Shown: one piece after another, positions 1 to 8,448 of the stretch
How positions within the stretch are numbered: position 1 is the first letter of the stretch
Layout of the letters: the number at the start of each line of letters is the position of its first letter
DNA from: Ensifer sp. MPMI2T
Lineage (GTDB): Bacteria > Pseudomonadota > Alphaproteobacteria > Rhizobiales > Rhizobiaceae
DNA: 39,441 nucleotides
Reading direction: 5' to 3'
NCBI RefSeq assembly: GCF_004827385.1
Contig: NZ_SRXN01000050.1
Location: forward strand, 1 to 39,441
Position numbers and translations under genes: made by a program
The notes under the pieces: model-generated
What the model was told of the DNA's origin: nothing
Seen by the model: the letters and a program-made list of their open reading frames with translations, nothing else
The model's database searches: none

Positions 1-5
1 TCCCT

Positions 6-24
6 GCCTAGGAAGTGCCTAGGC
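6..24. repeat. Perfect inverted repeat with 5-nt loop
   Basis: GCCTAGG, loop AAGTG, CCTAGGC form a perfect 7-bp-arm inverted repeat close to the window edge. No T run follows, so it is not an obvious intrinsic terminator. It could be an operator or the remains of a structure belonging to DNA left of the window. Nothing else recognisable lies between here and the first insertion sequence at about 123. Confidence 0.4.
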
Positions 25-200
25 TATCGCACGCCCGCCGAAGTCTTCTCGGCGCATTTGCGCGATTGCGGGTAATCCCCTACCCTCCACTCGTCATTGT
101 TGCACTTGGATTAGATTCTCCACCGCAAAGTTAAAGTGTCCTGGTCCTGCAAAGTAAGAATGTCACTCTCCCCGGGTTTTGATGACCTGGGAGATTGCGG

Positions 201-1574
201 ATGGGATTGATTGCGATGAGCGAACGCGATCTGCAGCGCATTGAGGTTTTGTCGAAAGTGGTCGCCGGACGTATGTCGTTGGTTTCGGCGGCGCATGTGC
301 TTGGCTTAAGCACCCGTCTGGTGGGTCGGCTGCTGGATCGGATCCGTACAGACGGCGCAGCGTCGATAAGGCACAAGGCGATCGGCCGGCCATCGAACAA
401 TCGGATTTGTGACGGCGTGCGCGATTATGCCATGGCGATCGTGCGCGAGCGCTATGCGGACTTCGGTCCGACGCTGGCGGCCGAGAAGCTTGCCGAGCGA
501 GATGGTCTGACGGTGTCGCGCGAGACCTTGCGCCAATGGATGTCGGAGGCCGGCCTGTGGCTGTCGCGCAAGCAGCGACGGACGTTCCATCAGCCACGAT
601 TGCGGCGCGAGGCCTATGGCGAACTGGTGCAAATCGATGGATCCGAGCATCGTTGGTTCGAAGATCGCGGTGACCCCTGTTCATTGCTGGTGTTCATCGA
701 TGATGCGACTGGCAAGCTGATGCAGTTACGGTTTGTGCGCTCGGAAAGCGCGTTCAGCTATTTCGAGGCGCTCGAGCCCTATCTGAAGGCGCATGGTGCT
801 CCCGTCGCCTTCTATTCCGACAAGCATTCGGTGTTCCGGGTTGCGAAGAAGGATGCCAAGGGCGGTCAGGGCATGACCCAGTTCGGGCGTGCGCTTTGCG
901 AGCTAAACATCGAGATTCTTTGCGCAAACTCGAGCCAGGCCAAAGGCCGGGTCGAGCGAATGAACCGGACGCTACAGGACCGGTTGATCAAGGATCTGCG
1001 CCTGGAGGGCATCTGCGGCATGGACGACGGCAATGCTTTCCTGCCACGGTTCATGGAGCGCTATAACCGCCAGTTTGCCATTGCCCCTGCCCGAGCTGAG
1101 GATCTGCATCGGCCGCTGAACCTTGCCCCGGATCGGCTACGCGACGTTCTGTGCAAACGTGAGCAGCGTTATGTCGGTGCCCAGCTGACGTTTTCGTTCG
1201 AGCGCCAGCGGATCATGCTGGAAGAGAACGAGGTGACGCGCGGGCTGGTCGGTCGTTATGTCGAGACCTACGCGCTTGCCGACGGCAGGCTGGATGTGCG
1301 CTGGAAGGGGCATTCCCTGCCATACCGGGTGTTCGACAAGGACCAGCGGGTGACGCATGCGGCGATCACCGAGAACAAGCGGCTCGGTGAACTCCTGACC
1401 TACATCAAGGAGCGCCAGGACCAGGAGCAAAAGCCGGTTGTGAAGACGAACAGCGACAAGAACGGCTACAAACCGCGTGGCCGCAGGCCGGGCAAGCGGA
1501 CGGATTTCATGAACGATCCGGCGGTGATTGCGCGACGAGAGAAAGCGTTGATGAAGCAGCCAGCGGCGGAATAA
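201..1574 (+). CDS. ISNCY/IS1202-like DDE transposase (copy 1)
   Basis: This is a DDE transposase that would cut and join the element ends. An N-terminal helix-turn-helix segment (MSERDLQ onward, with LGLSTR near its recognition helix) precedes an RNase-H-fold catalytic core. Candidate catalytic residues are the Asp in VQIDGSEH, the Asp in FYSDKH and the Glu in KGRVERMN. I chose ATG 201 because GGGAG lies 7 nt upstream; an upstream TTG at 195 and an ATG at 216 are alternatives. It differs from copy 2 only in a short stretch of the HTH (LVGRLL here, QVRRLL there). The related third element also has Q at the first position, so the copy 1 residues look derived. The stop is 6 nt from the convergent stop of the passenger gene. 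Confidence 0.85.
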   Translation: MGLIAMSERDLQRIEVLSKVVAGRMSLVSAAHVLGLSTRLVGRLLDRIRTDGAASIRHKAIGRPSNNRICDGVRDYAMAIVRERYADFGPTLAAEKLAERDGLTVSRETLRQWMSEAGLWLSRKQRRTFHQPRLRREAYGELVQIDGSEHRWFEDRGDPCSLLVFIDDATGKLMQLRFVRSESAFSYFEALEPYLKAHGAPVAFYSDKHSVFRVAKKDAKGGQGMTQFGRALCELNIEILCANSSQAKGRVERMNRTLQDRLIKDLRLEGICGMDDGNAFLPRFMERYNRQFAIAPARAEDLHRPLNLAPDRLRDVLCKREQRYVGAQLTFSFERQRIMLEENEVTRGLVGRYVETYALADGRLDVRWKGHSLPYRVFDKDQRVTHAAITENKRLGELLTYIKERQDQEQKPVVKTNSDKNGYKPRGRRPGKRTDFMNDPAVIARREKALMKQPAAE

Positions 1575-1580
1575 AGAGCG

Positions 1581-2318
1581 TCAATGCACGCCGATGTCAC
1601 TCTGCATATCCGATTCCAACTGCAGGCAAGCTGGCCAAAGTGGCGTCTTGTGGAAGGCTCCATGCTGGAGGAGCGTGAGCCCCTCTCGTGCCTCATAGAG
1701 CACACCGAGCCAGCACAAGCGCCGAAAGACGCCATATTGGAGGTCGGATTTCAACTTCCAGGTTTCTATGGTCATTTCGGTGTCCGACAGAGGCGCCAAG
1801 TCTGGATAGAGGATCTTCACAACGTCTATTGGCGTGCACCCTTCTCTGGCTTTGATATTGAGAAGATTGAGGAACATGCGCCACCAGCGTAACCGCGCTC
1901 GGACCTCCTCCTCCCGCTCAGTGGTATGGACATACGAATAGAGATAATCCGTGGCGACCAGATCGAAGAAGGCTTGCGGGTTCACCAGGAACTCCCGGCC
2001 GCGTCTGGTTGGCAGCAGCACATCTTTTTTCCGGCGAAGAAGCTTCAGATGACGGGTCATGTCGCGCACGACCCAAAGCGGCGGCATGTCGCTTTCATTG
2101 AGCACCTTGTTCATGCTGTAGAGGTCTTCGGCTGTGAAGCCTGGCCAAAGGAAGTGCACAGCGGCCCAATGCACGAACTTGCGGTTCATGGCGCCGGTCG
2201 CCGTCAATCCTATGCCGCCCTCACCGTCAGCATAGGCAACGGAAAGAAGCATACCGCGCAGAAGTGGGGACAGTGCGGCGACATCGACGTCACCCTTCAG
2301 CTTGATTTCCGGAAGCAT
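1581..2318 (-). CDS. IS passenger protein of unknown function (copy 1)
   Basis: This gene of about 245 codons lies inside the insertion sequence and converges on the transposase, with the two stops 6 nt apart. Because it is duplicated exactly with the element, it travels as cargo. The protein is soluble, with no signal peptide or membrane segment. A central stretch (GLTATGAMNRKFVHWA, then NKVLNESDMPPLW and LPTRRGREFL) faintly recalls the C-terminal half of proteins annotated as pRiA4b ORF-3-like, but I cannot confirm that. I chose ATG 2318 (MLPEIKLKGD); a longer form from TTG 2378 would add 20 residues (MSPVDTRLHL). Neither start has a strong ribosome binding site. I do not recognise a function. 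Confidence 0.6.
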   Translation of the reverse strand: MLPEIKLKGDVDVAALSPLLRGMLLSVAYADGEGGIGLTATGAMNRKFVHWAAVHFLWPGFTAEDLYSMNKVLNESDMPPLWVVRDMTRHLKLLRRKKDVLLPTRRGREFLVNPQAFFDLVATDYLYSYVHTTEREEEVRARLRWWRMFLNLLNIKAREGCTPIDVVKILYPDLAPLSDTEMTIETWKLKSDLQYGVFRRLCWLGVLYEAREGLTLLQHGAFHKTPLWPACLQLESDMQSDIGVH

Positions 2319-2675
2319 CGTGCGGCTGTGATCCCTACTCGCCCTATGCAGGTGCAAGCGAGTATCAACCGGCGACAAAACAATTGCTACTGAGAAAGCT
2401 AAAGCCGAAGGGGAGCGTCACCACCCGCCCCCTCCCTGCCCTTGCAACCCGGTCCAGCCGGTCCGGTCGGGGGCTTGCCTCTGTGCCAGTGGAGATGTCG
2501 AGTGTCGCATGTCTAAATGGCTGAAGACGTATCCAAAGTGACATTTTAACTTTGCGCAGCGGCGGACAGTTCAACCTGGCCGCCACAGTTATTGTAGCCG
2601 CAAAGTTAAAGTGTCCTGGTCCTGCAAAGTAAGAATGTCACTCTCCCCGGGTTTTGATGACCTGGGAGATTGCGG

Positions 2676-4049
2676 ATGGGATTGATTGCGATGAGCGAAC
2701 GCGATCTGCAGCGCATTGAGGTTTTGTCGAAAGTGGTCGCCGGACGTATGTCGTTGGTTTCGGCGGCGCATGTGCTTGGCTTAAGCACCCGTCAGGTGCG
2801 TCGGCTGCTGGATCGGATCCGCACAGACGGCGCAGCGTCGATAAGGCACAAGGCGATCGGCCGGCCATCGAACAATCGGATTTGTGACGGCGTGCGCGAT
2901 TATGCCATGGCGATCGTGCGCGAGCGCTATGCGGACTTCGGTCCGACGCTGGCGGCCGAGAAGCTTGCCGAGCGAGATGGTCTGACGGTGTCGCGCGAGA
3001 CCTTGCGCCAATGGATGTCGGAGGCCGGCCTGTGGCTGTCGCGCAAGCAGCGACGGACGTTCCATCAGCCACGATTGCGGCGCGAGGCCTATGGCGAACT
3101 GGTGCAAATCGATGGATCCGAGCATCGTTGGTTCGAAGATCGCGGTGACCCCTGTTCATTGCTGGTGTTCATCGATGATGCGACTGGCAAGCTGATGCAG
3201 TTACGGTTTGTGCGCTCGGAAAGCGCGTTCAGCTATTTCGAGGCGCTCGAGCCCTATCTGAAGGCGCATGGTGCTCCCGTCGCCTTCTATTCCGACAAGC
3301 ATTCGGTGTTCCGGGTTGCGAAGAAGGATGCCAAGGGCGGTCAGGGCATGACCCAGTTCGGGCGTGCGCTTTGCGAGCTAAACATCGAGATTCTTTGCGC
3401 AAACTCGAGCCAGGCCAAAGGCCGGGTCGAGCGAATGAACCGGACGCTACAGGACCGGTTGATCAAGGATCTGCGCCTGGAGGGCATCTGCGGCATGGAC
3501 GACGGCAATGCTTTCCTGCCACGGTTCATGGAGCGCTATAACCGCCAGTTTGCCATTGCCCCTGCCCGAGCTGAGGATCTGCATCGGCCGCTGAACCTTG
3601 CCCCGGATCGGCTACGCGACGTTCTGTGCAAACGTGAGCAGCGTTATGTCGGTGCCCAGCTGACGTTTTCGTTCGAGCGCCAGCGGATCATGCTGGAAGA
3701 GAACGAGGTGACGCGCGGGCTGGTCGGTCGTTATGTCGAGACCTACGCGCTTGCCGACGGCAGGCTGGATGTGCGCTGGAAGGGGCATTCCCTGCCATAC
3801 CGGGTGTTCGACAAGGACCAGCGGGTGACGCATGCGGCGATCACCGAGAACAAGCGGCTCGGTGAACTCCTGACCTACATCAAGGAGCGCCAGGACCAGG
3901 AGCAAAAGCCGGTTGTGAAGACGAACAGCGACAAGAACGGCTACAAACCGCGTGGCCGCAGGCCGGGCAAGCGGACGGATTTCATGAACGATCCGGCGGT
4001 GATTGCGCGACGAGAGAAAGCGTTGATGAAGCAGCCAGCGGCGGAATAA
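2676..4049 (+). CDS. ISNCY/IS1202-like DDE transposase (copy 2)
   Basis: This DDE transposase is identical to copy 1 except for Q and R in place of L and G in the HTH segment LSTRQVRRLL. Q at that position matches the related transposase of the third element (LSRSQVHRLL), so this copy probably keeps the functional sequence. Catalytic candidates are the same Asp in VQIDGSEH, Asp in FYSDKH and Glu in GRVERMN. The start at ATG 2676 has GGGAG 7 nt upstream. All motifs are intact, so this is the more likely active copy and could act on both tandem elements. Confidence 0.87.
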   Translation: MGLIAMSERDLQRIEVLSKVVAGRMSLVSAAHVLGLSTRQVRRLLDRIRTDGAASIRHKAIGRPSNNRICDGVRDYAMAIVRERYADFGPTLAAEKLAERDGLTVSRETLRQWMSEAGLWLSRKQRRTFHQPRLRREAYGELVQIDGSEHRWFEDRGDPCSLLVFIDDATGKLMQLRFVRSESAFSYFEALEPYLKAHGAPVAFYSDKHSVFRVAKKDAKGGQGMTQFGRALCELNIEILCANSSQAKGRVERMNRTLQDRLIKDLRLEGICGMDDGNAFLPRFMERYNRQFAIAPARAEDLHRPLNLAPDRLRDVLCKREQRYVGAQLTFSFERQRIMLEENEVTRGLVGRYVETYALADGRLDVRWKGHSLPYRVFDKDQRVTHAAITENKRLGELLTYIKERQDQEQKPVVKTNSDKNGYKPRGRRPGKRTDFMNDPAVIARREKALMKQPAAE

Positions 4050-4055
4050 AGAGCG

Positions 4056-4793
4056 TCAATGCACGCCGATGTCACTCTGCATATCCGATTCCAACTGCAG
4101 GCAAGCTGGCCAAAGTGGCGTCTTGTGGAAGGCTCCATGCTGGAGGAGCGTGAGCCCCTCTCGTGCCTCATAGAGCACACCGAGCCAGCACAAGCGCCGA
4201 AAGACGCCATATTGGAGGTCGGATTTCAACTTCCAGGTTTCTATGGTCATTTCGGTGTCCGACAGAGGCGCCAAGTCTGGATAGAGGATCTTCACAACGT
4301 CTATTGGCGTGCACCCTTCTCTGGCTTTGATATTGAGAAGATTGAGGAACATGCGCCACCAGCGTAACCGCGCTCGGACCTCCTCCTCCCGCTCAGTGGT
4401 ATGGACATACGAATAGAGATAATCCGTGGCGACCAGATCGAAGAAGGCTTGCGGGTTCACCAGGAACTCCCGGCCGCGTCTGGTTGGCAGCAGCACATCT
4501 TTTTTCCGGCGAAGAAGCTTCAGATGACGGGTCATGTCGCGCACGACCCAAAGCGGCGGCATGTCGCTTTCATTGAGCACCTTGTTCATGCTGTAGAGGT
4601 CTTCGGCTGTGAAGCCTGGCCAAAGGAAGTGCACAGCGGCCCAATGCACGAACTTGCGGTTCATGGCGCCGGTCGCCGTCAATCCTATGCCGCCCTCACC
4701 GTCAGCATAGGCAACGGAAAGAAGCATACCGCGCAGAAGTGGGGACAGTGCGGCGACATCGACGTCACCCTTCAGCTTGATTTCCGGAAGCAT
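4056..4793 (-). CDS. IS passenger protein of unknown function (copy 2)
   Basis: The protein is identical to the passenger product of copy 1 at 1581-2318 and has the same convergent layout, with 6 nt between stops. Its intact reading frame in both copies suggests either a recent duplication or a maintained role. Blocks that stand out are ATGAMNRKFVHW, SMNKVLNESDMPP and LPTRRGREFLVNP, which look like an all-helical or mixed soluble fold. ATG 4793 is preferred over TTG 4853, with moderate certainty. I do not assign a function; options include a regulator of transposition or an unrelated cargo gene. Confidence 0.6.
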   Translation of the reverse strand: MLPEIKLKGDVDVAALSPLLRGMLLSVAYADGEGGIGLTATGAMNRKFVHWAAVHFLWPGFTAEDLYSMNKVLNESDMPPLWVVRDMTRHLKLLRRKKDVLLPTRRGREFLVNPQAFFDLVATDYLYSYVHTTEREEEVRARLRWWRMFLNLLNIKAREGCTPIDVVKILYPDLAPLSDTEMTIETWKLKSDLQYGVFRRLCWLGVLYEAREGLTLLQHGAFHKTPLWPACLQLESDMQSDIGVH

Positions 4794-5067
4794 CGTGCGG
4801 CTGTGATCCCTACTCGCCCTATGCAGGTGCAAGCGAGTATCAACCGGCGACAAAACAATTGCTACTGAGAAAGCTAAAGCCGAAGGGGAGCGTCACCACC
4901 CGCCCCCTCCCTGCCCTTGCAACCCGGTCCAGCCGGTCCGGTCGGGGGCTTGCCTCTGTGCCAGTGGAGATGTCGAGTGTCGCATGTCTAAATGGCTGAA
5001 GACGTATCCAAAGTGACATTTTAACTTTGCGCAGCGGCGGACAGTTCAACCTGGCCGCCACAGTTAT

Positions 5068-6800
5068 TGTAGGGGCTATTTAGTAATGCGACAGTTGGGC
5101 CAGTTAGAGATGCGACACTCCGCCTCTCGACGCTCTGGTCAACGTCAACGTTGGGAGCAAGGATGACGACTTTCAGCCTGGTGGAGACCATGAGCGTTCG
5201 GAGTCGTGATGTCCTGTTTGATCACCATGTCGCAGAAAGAATTGCATCGCCTCGAAGTCATTCAGAAGATCAATGATCGACGCCTAAGCGTTGTCCAGGC
5301 AGCGGAACTGCTCGGCCTCAGTCGAAGCCAGGTGCACAGGCTGCTGCAGGCCTACGAGCACTCCGGTGCGGCCGGTCTGGTTTCGAAGAAGAGATCGCGG
5401 CCAAGCAATCGGCGCCACAGCGAAGATTTTCGCAACGCGGCGCTGGATCTGATCCGCGAACGCTATCTGGATTTCGGTCCGACGCTGGCTCGCGAGAAGC
5501 TGATTGAACTGCATCACAGGAGACGTTGCGCCAATGGATGACCGAGGCCGGCATCTGGGTATCGCGACGCGAGCGCAAGCAGCGTGTCTTCCAGCCGCGT
5601 GGTCGGCGCGATTGTTTCGGTGAGCTCGTTCAGATCGATGGGTCGCATCACTGGTGGTTCGAGAGCCGCGGTCCCAAGTGCGCCCTGCTGGTCTACATCG
5701 ATGATGCCACCGGCAAGCTGTTGCATCTGCGCTTTGCCGGATCGGAGAACACCTTCGATTACCTCCATGCAACGAAGGCCTATCTGCAGCAATGGGGCAA
5801 GCCTCTGGCATTTTACAGCGACAAGCACGGTGTCTTTCGATCGACCCATGCCTCGGAGAAAGACCGGACGAGCGGTCTGACGCAGTTCGGACGAGCCCTC
5901 TATGAACTCAACATCGACATCATCTGCGCCAACACCCCGCAGGCCAAGGGACGCGTCGAGCGCGCCAACCAGACGCTACAGGATCGCCTGGTCAAGGAAC
6001 TGCGGCTGCGCGGTATCGACACGATCGACGCGGCCAACGCCTATGCGCCGGCGTTCATCGCCGACTTCAATGCCCGCTTCGGCAAGGCGCCGCGCAATCC
6101 GAAGGACATGCACCGCCCCCTCGCCGCGCATGAGAATCTCGATGGCGCGATGTGCCGGAAGGAAATCCGCACGCTGTCGCAATCACTGACGCTGCGTTAC
6201 GACAAGGTGTTGTTCATCCTTGATCCGACGGATCAGGCCAAGGCGCTGGCAGGAAAGAAAGTCGTCGTCTGCGACTATCCGGATGGTCGCCTCGAGATCA
6301 TGCACGAGAGCTTCGTCCTGCCCTACAGAACCTTCGACACCTTGCGGTCGGTCCATCGCTCGGAGGTCGTTGAGAACAAGCGTCTGGACGACATGCTTTC
6401 GATCGTGGCCGAGATGCAGGCCGGACGTGAACAGCAGCGCAGCAAGGGCGGGCCGCGTCGGACCGGCCAGACGAACCATATGTTTGGCATTCGCGACGGC
6501 AGCCAGAGCAACGGCTACCAGAAGCGTGGCCGCAAGCCCGGCCGGCGGACGGACTTCATGAATGATCCGGAGGTCATTGCCAAAAGCAGAAGGCGCTAGC
6601 GCGCATGGAGGCAGCGGAATGAACCGCTGGCACCCATAGTCTCAAAGCTAAAGCCAAAGGGGTTGTCCCTCACCCGCCCCCGCTCCTCCCTCGCAACCCG
6701 GCCCAGCCGGTCGGATCGGGGGCTGACCGCCAGCGCCAGCGGAGATGCTGAGTGTCGCATTTCTAACTGGCTGGCGACGTCGCGCCTCTAATCAGCTTTG
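5068..6800 (+). mobile_element. Third ISNCY/IS1202-like element with broken transposase
   Basis: This element abuts copy 2 directly. Its inner ends match well as inverted repeats: CCAGTTAGAGATGCGACACTC on the left near 5100 and, on the opposite strand, CCAGTTAGAAATGCGACACTC near 6745-6775. Outer motifs are TTTAGTAATGCGACAG at the left and a partial inverse around CGTCGCGCCTCTAATC at the right. The octamer ACAGTTAT flanks it on both sides (5060-5067 and 6801-6808), a plausible 8-bp target duplication. It has no passenger gene, so it is about 1.7 kb. The transposase is frameshifted, so the element could move only with help from elsewhere. Confidence 0.7.
5209..6599 (+). pseudogene. Frameshifted ISNCY/IS1202-like transposase
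   Basis: Two overlapping frames together encode one transposase. The first (5209-5541) gives the HTH region up to LAREKLIEL. The second, beginning around 5526, resumes at ETLRQW and gives the whole catalytic core (Asp in VQIDGSHH, Asp in FYSDKH, Glu in GRVERAN) to the stop at 6599. Compared with the neighbouring intact transposases, about six codons between the two parts are reduced to five bases near 5512-5517, which implies a deletion of about 13 nt. The start ATG 5209 has CGGAG just upstream, with GTG 5206 as an alternative. The short C-terminus (DFMNDPEVIAKSRRR) also differs from the relatives. Loss of function is likely. Confidence 0.8.
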
Positions 6801-6956
6801 ACAGTTATAACATTACGATGCGATTCGATCATTAGAGCGGCTTAAATGATCGTTTCCTGCATCTGCAGGCTGCATAAAGCCCAATTTCATCAGCCGGAAG
6901 CAAATATGCTGCTCCGTCGCAGCAAAACGGGTCGGGAGGTCCAACAGTCAAAAAAC

Positions 6957-7265
6957 ATGCAGCATCAAGATCTGACCCGTTCCGCTACCCTCGCTCCGCT
7001 TGGAAAGCCGGCGTTCCGGCGCGATCTGGCCGGCAACGCAAATTTTCAAGTCTCGGCCGATTGTGCAGACGACCGCCATCAGCGCGCTAACGGCAACGAT
7101 TTCAGCCTCCGCTCTGATGGTCGCACTTGTGCAGGTTTCGTCCACGTTGCCCGGATTTTTCCGTTCATCCTCGCGGGGGCCATTGCAGACGGTTTCAGCC
7201 TACGAGGCGTGATACTCGCCGGCCACTGCTTGATTGCGTTGGCGTTCACTGGCCACGGAATGGTT
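6957..7265 (+). pseudogene. Decayed 5' fragment of an MFS exporter gene
   Basis: The segment aligns, with frame changes, to the first 100 or so codons of the intact exporter at 12139-13782. From ATG 6957 the reading MQHQDLTR...LGKPAFR parallels MQREDSRP...LQNPVFR. In another frame PIVQTTAISALTATISASALM parallels LVQTTAVSWLMATIGASDLM, and FILAGAIADGF parallels SILAGAIADSF. At least two frameshifts are needed and the remaining 1.3 kb or so of the gene is missing. The segment runs directly into the UPF0262 gene at 7307, mirroring an exporter-then-UPF0262 order like that of the right-hand cassette. The 154-codon open frame across it is not a real gene. Confidence 0.75.
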
Positions 7266-7306
7266 ATCGCCATGTGCATTGAAGCCTTGCGATCGGAGCA
7301 ACGTCG

Positions 7307-7885
7307 ATGACCGCCGCCATGTTCCGGATCTACGACGTATCGCTTGATCGCTCCTTGAGCAGCCGCAACGCGCACCTAGCGCGCGAACAGGCAATCGCCG
7401 TCGATGACTTGCTGGAGTACAACACCTTTGCTCCCGTCGGTCATGAGGGCGGCCCCTATTGTCTCGATCTTGCATTGGCAGATGCCCGCCTGGCACTGCA
7501 AATCACGACGGAGCAAGGAGCGCATGTGGTAAGGCATCACTTATCGCTCACTTCGTTGCGTCGGCTGTTCAAGGACTACTTCCTGATCTGCGAAAGCTAT
7601 AACGACGCCTTGACGCGCCCCAACCCGCAAAGGCTCGCAGCAATCGACAGGGGCCGCCGGGCAGTTCATGACGACGCCGCGGAACTGCTGCGCAAGCGGC
7701 TCGCACCGACTGTGACTGTTGACAAAAACACCGCTCGGCGGCTGTTCGCTTTGATCTATGCACTCATTGCGGACCGCTATCCGGCATCCGTTCCGGAAGC
7801 GCCACAACCCGGTATGAGGAGGCTCTGCGCCGGTGCCGGAATCGGCATCTGCATGGAAGCCGCGCGCGCGGAGCAAAGTCAATGA
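7307..7885 (+). CDS. UPF0262 family protein, copy 1
   Basis: This is a member of the uncharacterised UPF0262 family, about 160-190 residues and common in Rhizobiales. Signatures are the block around FAPVGHEGGPYCLDLAL, the central HLSLTSLRRLFKDYFLICESY, and the C-terminal RGRRAVHDDAAELL with TARRLFALI. There is no signal peptide or membrane helix, so it is probably cytosolic. GGAG lies 8 nt before ATG 7307. It overlaps the next UPF0262 gene by 4 nt (ATGA). The tail of this protein (CMEAARAEQSQ) resembles the sequence just before its own start (CIEALRSEQRR), which is evidence for tandem duplication including the upstream junction. The function of the family is unknown. Confidence 0.85.
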   Translation: MTAAMFRIYDVSLDRSLSSRNAHLAREQAIAVDDLLEYNTFAPVGHEGGPYCLDLALADARLALQITTEQGAHVVRHHLSLTSLRRLFKDYFLICESYNDALTRPNPQRLAAIDRGRRAVHDDAAELLRKRLAPTVTVDKNTARRLFALIYALIADRYPASVPEAPQPGMRRLCAGAGIGICMEAARAEQSQ

Positions 7886-8448
7886 CCCCCGCCATGTCTC
7901 GGATTTGTCATGTGTCGCTCGACGGCTTCAGCAGCCGCAACGCGCAGATCGAGCGGGAACACGCCCTCGCCGTCTTTGACCTGCTCGAGAAGAACAGCTT
8001 CATTCCAATAGGGCACGACGGCGGGCCCTATCGTCTCAGCCTCGCCTTGGCGCAGGGGCGACTGGCGCTGCATATCTCCACAGAGATGGGCGCGCACGTC
8101 GTGAGTCACTATCTGTCGCTCGCTCCATTGCGGCGGCTCCTCAAGGATTACATCCTGACCTGCGAGAGTTTCTACGACGCCATGCTCTGCGCGAGCCCCG
8201 CCAGGTTCGAAGCGATCGACATGGGTCGCCGTGCCATTCACAACGACGCCGCCGAGCTGCTCAAGGCACGGCTCGCTGGCAAGGTAACCGTCGACAGCGA
8301 TACCGCCCGACGGCTGTTCACGCTGATCTTCGTGCTGCTCATGCGAAGGCCCTCGATCGCGCTCTCGAATAATGAAAACCAAGGCGTAGGATCGCGCCGG
8401 AAGCTAGCACCCGGTCGCGGTTTGATTACCAGGGAGCATAGCGGATGA
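7882..8448 (+). CDS. UPF0262 family protein, copy 2
   Basis: This tandem paralogue of the preceding gene overlaps it by 4 nt at its start and the AraC gene by 4 nt at its end, so the three are probably translationally coupled in one operon. It is closer to typical family members than copy 1: EREHALAVFDLLEKNSF, HDGGPYRLSLALAQGRLAL, SLAPLRRLLKDYILTCESFYDAM and AIDMGRRAIHNDAAELL. The C-terminus is extended past the family core by about 25 residues of low-complexity basic sequence. It is probably a cytosolic protein of unknown role. The link with an AraC regulator and an MFS exporter suggests a job in a regulated export or tolerance system, but that is inference. Confidence 0.85.
   Translation: MTPAMSRICHVSLDGFSSRNAQIEREHALAVFDLLEKNSFIPIGHDGGPYRLSLALAQGRLALHISTEMGAHVVSHYLSLAPLRRLLKDYILTCESFYDAMLCASPARFEAIDMGRRAIHNDAAELLKARLAGKVTVDSDTARRLFTLIFVLLMRRPSIALSNNENQGVGSRRKLAPGRGLITREHSG

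Larger units (their letters stand above)
123..2584 (+). mobile_element. ISNCY/IS1202-like insertion sequence, copy 1
   Basis: This is the first of two tandem, same-orientation copies; bases 123-2597 recur at 2598-5072 with an offset of exactly 2475 bp. The left end carries two related motifs, GCAAAGTTAAAGTGTCC and GCAAAGTAAGAATGTCAC. The right end carries inverted counterparts, GTGACATTTTAACTTTGC and a weaker GGACAGTTCAACCTGG, so each end has an outer and an inner transposase-site-like repeat. The element encodes a DDE transposase and a convergent passenger gene. The five bases left of 123 are TCTCCA-like, not the TGTAG seen before copy 2 and before the third element, so the extreme left end may be altered. 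Family assignment is by recognition of the transposase; exact termini are inferred. Confidence 0.75.
2593..5059 (+). mobile_element. ISNCY/IS1202-like insertion sequence, copy 2
   Basis: This is the second tandem copy, in the same orientation as the first. Its left junction reads TGTAGCCGCAAAG, parallel to TGTAGGGGCTATT at the left junction of the next element, so TGTAG is a plausible terminal sequence. The octamer ACAGTTAT sits immediately before it (2585-2592) and immediately after its right end (5060-5067), as expected of a target duplication. The copy is otherwise the same as copy 1 wherever I compared them, apart from three substitutions clustered at 2794, 2799 and 2822. Boundaries are inferred from the shared octamer and the end motifs. 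Confidence 0.72.

Noticed and set aside
5500..5541. Programmed frameshifting in the third transposase
   Set aside because: There is no slippery sequence and several codons are missing relative to the intact relatives, so a deletion explains the break better.
6846..7310. 154-codon frame before UPF0262 copy 1
   Set aside because: It crosses a frameshifted exporter remnant, and the homologous residues jump between frames.
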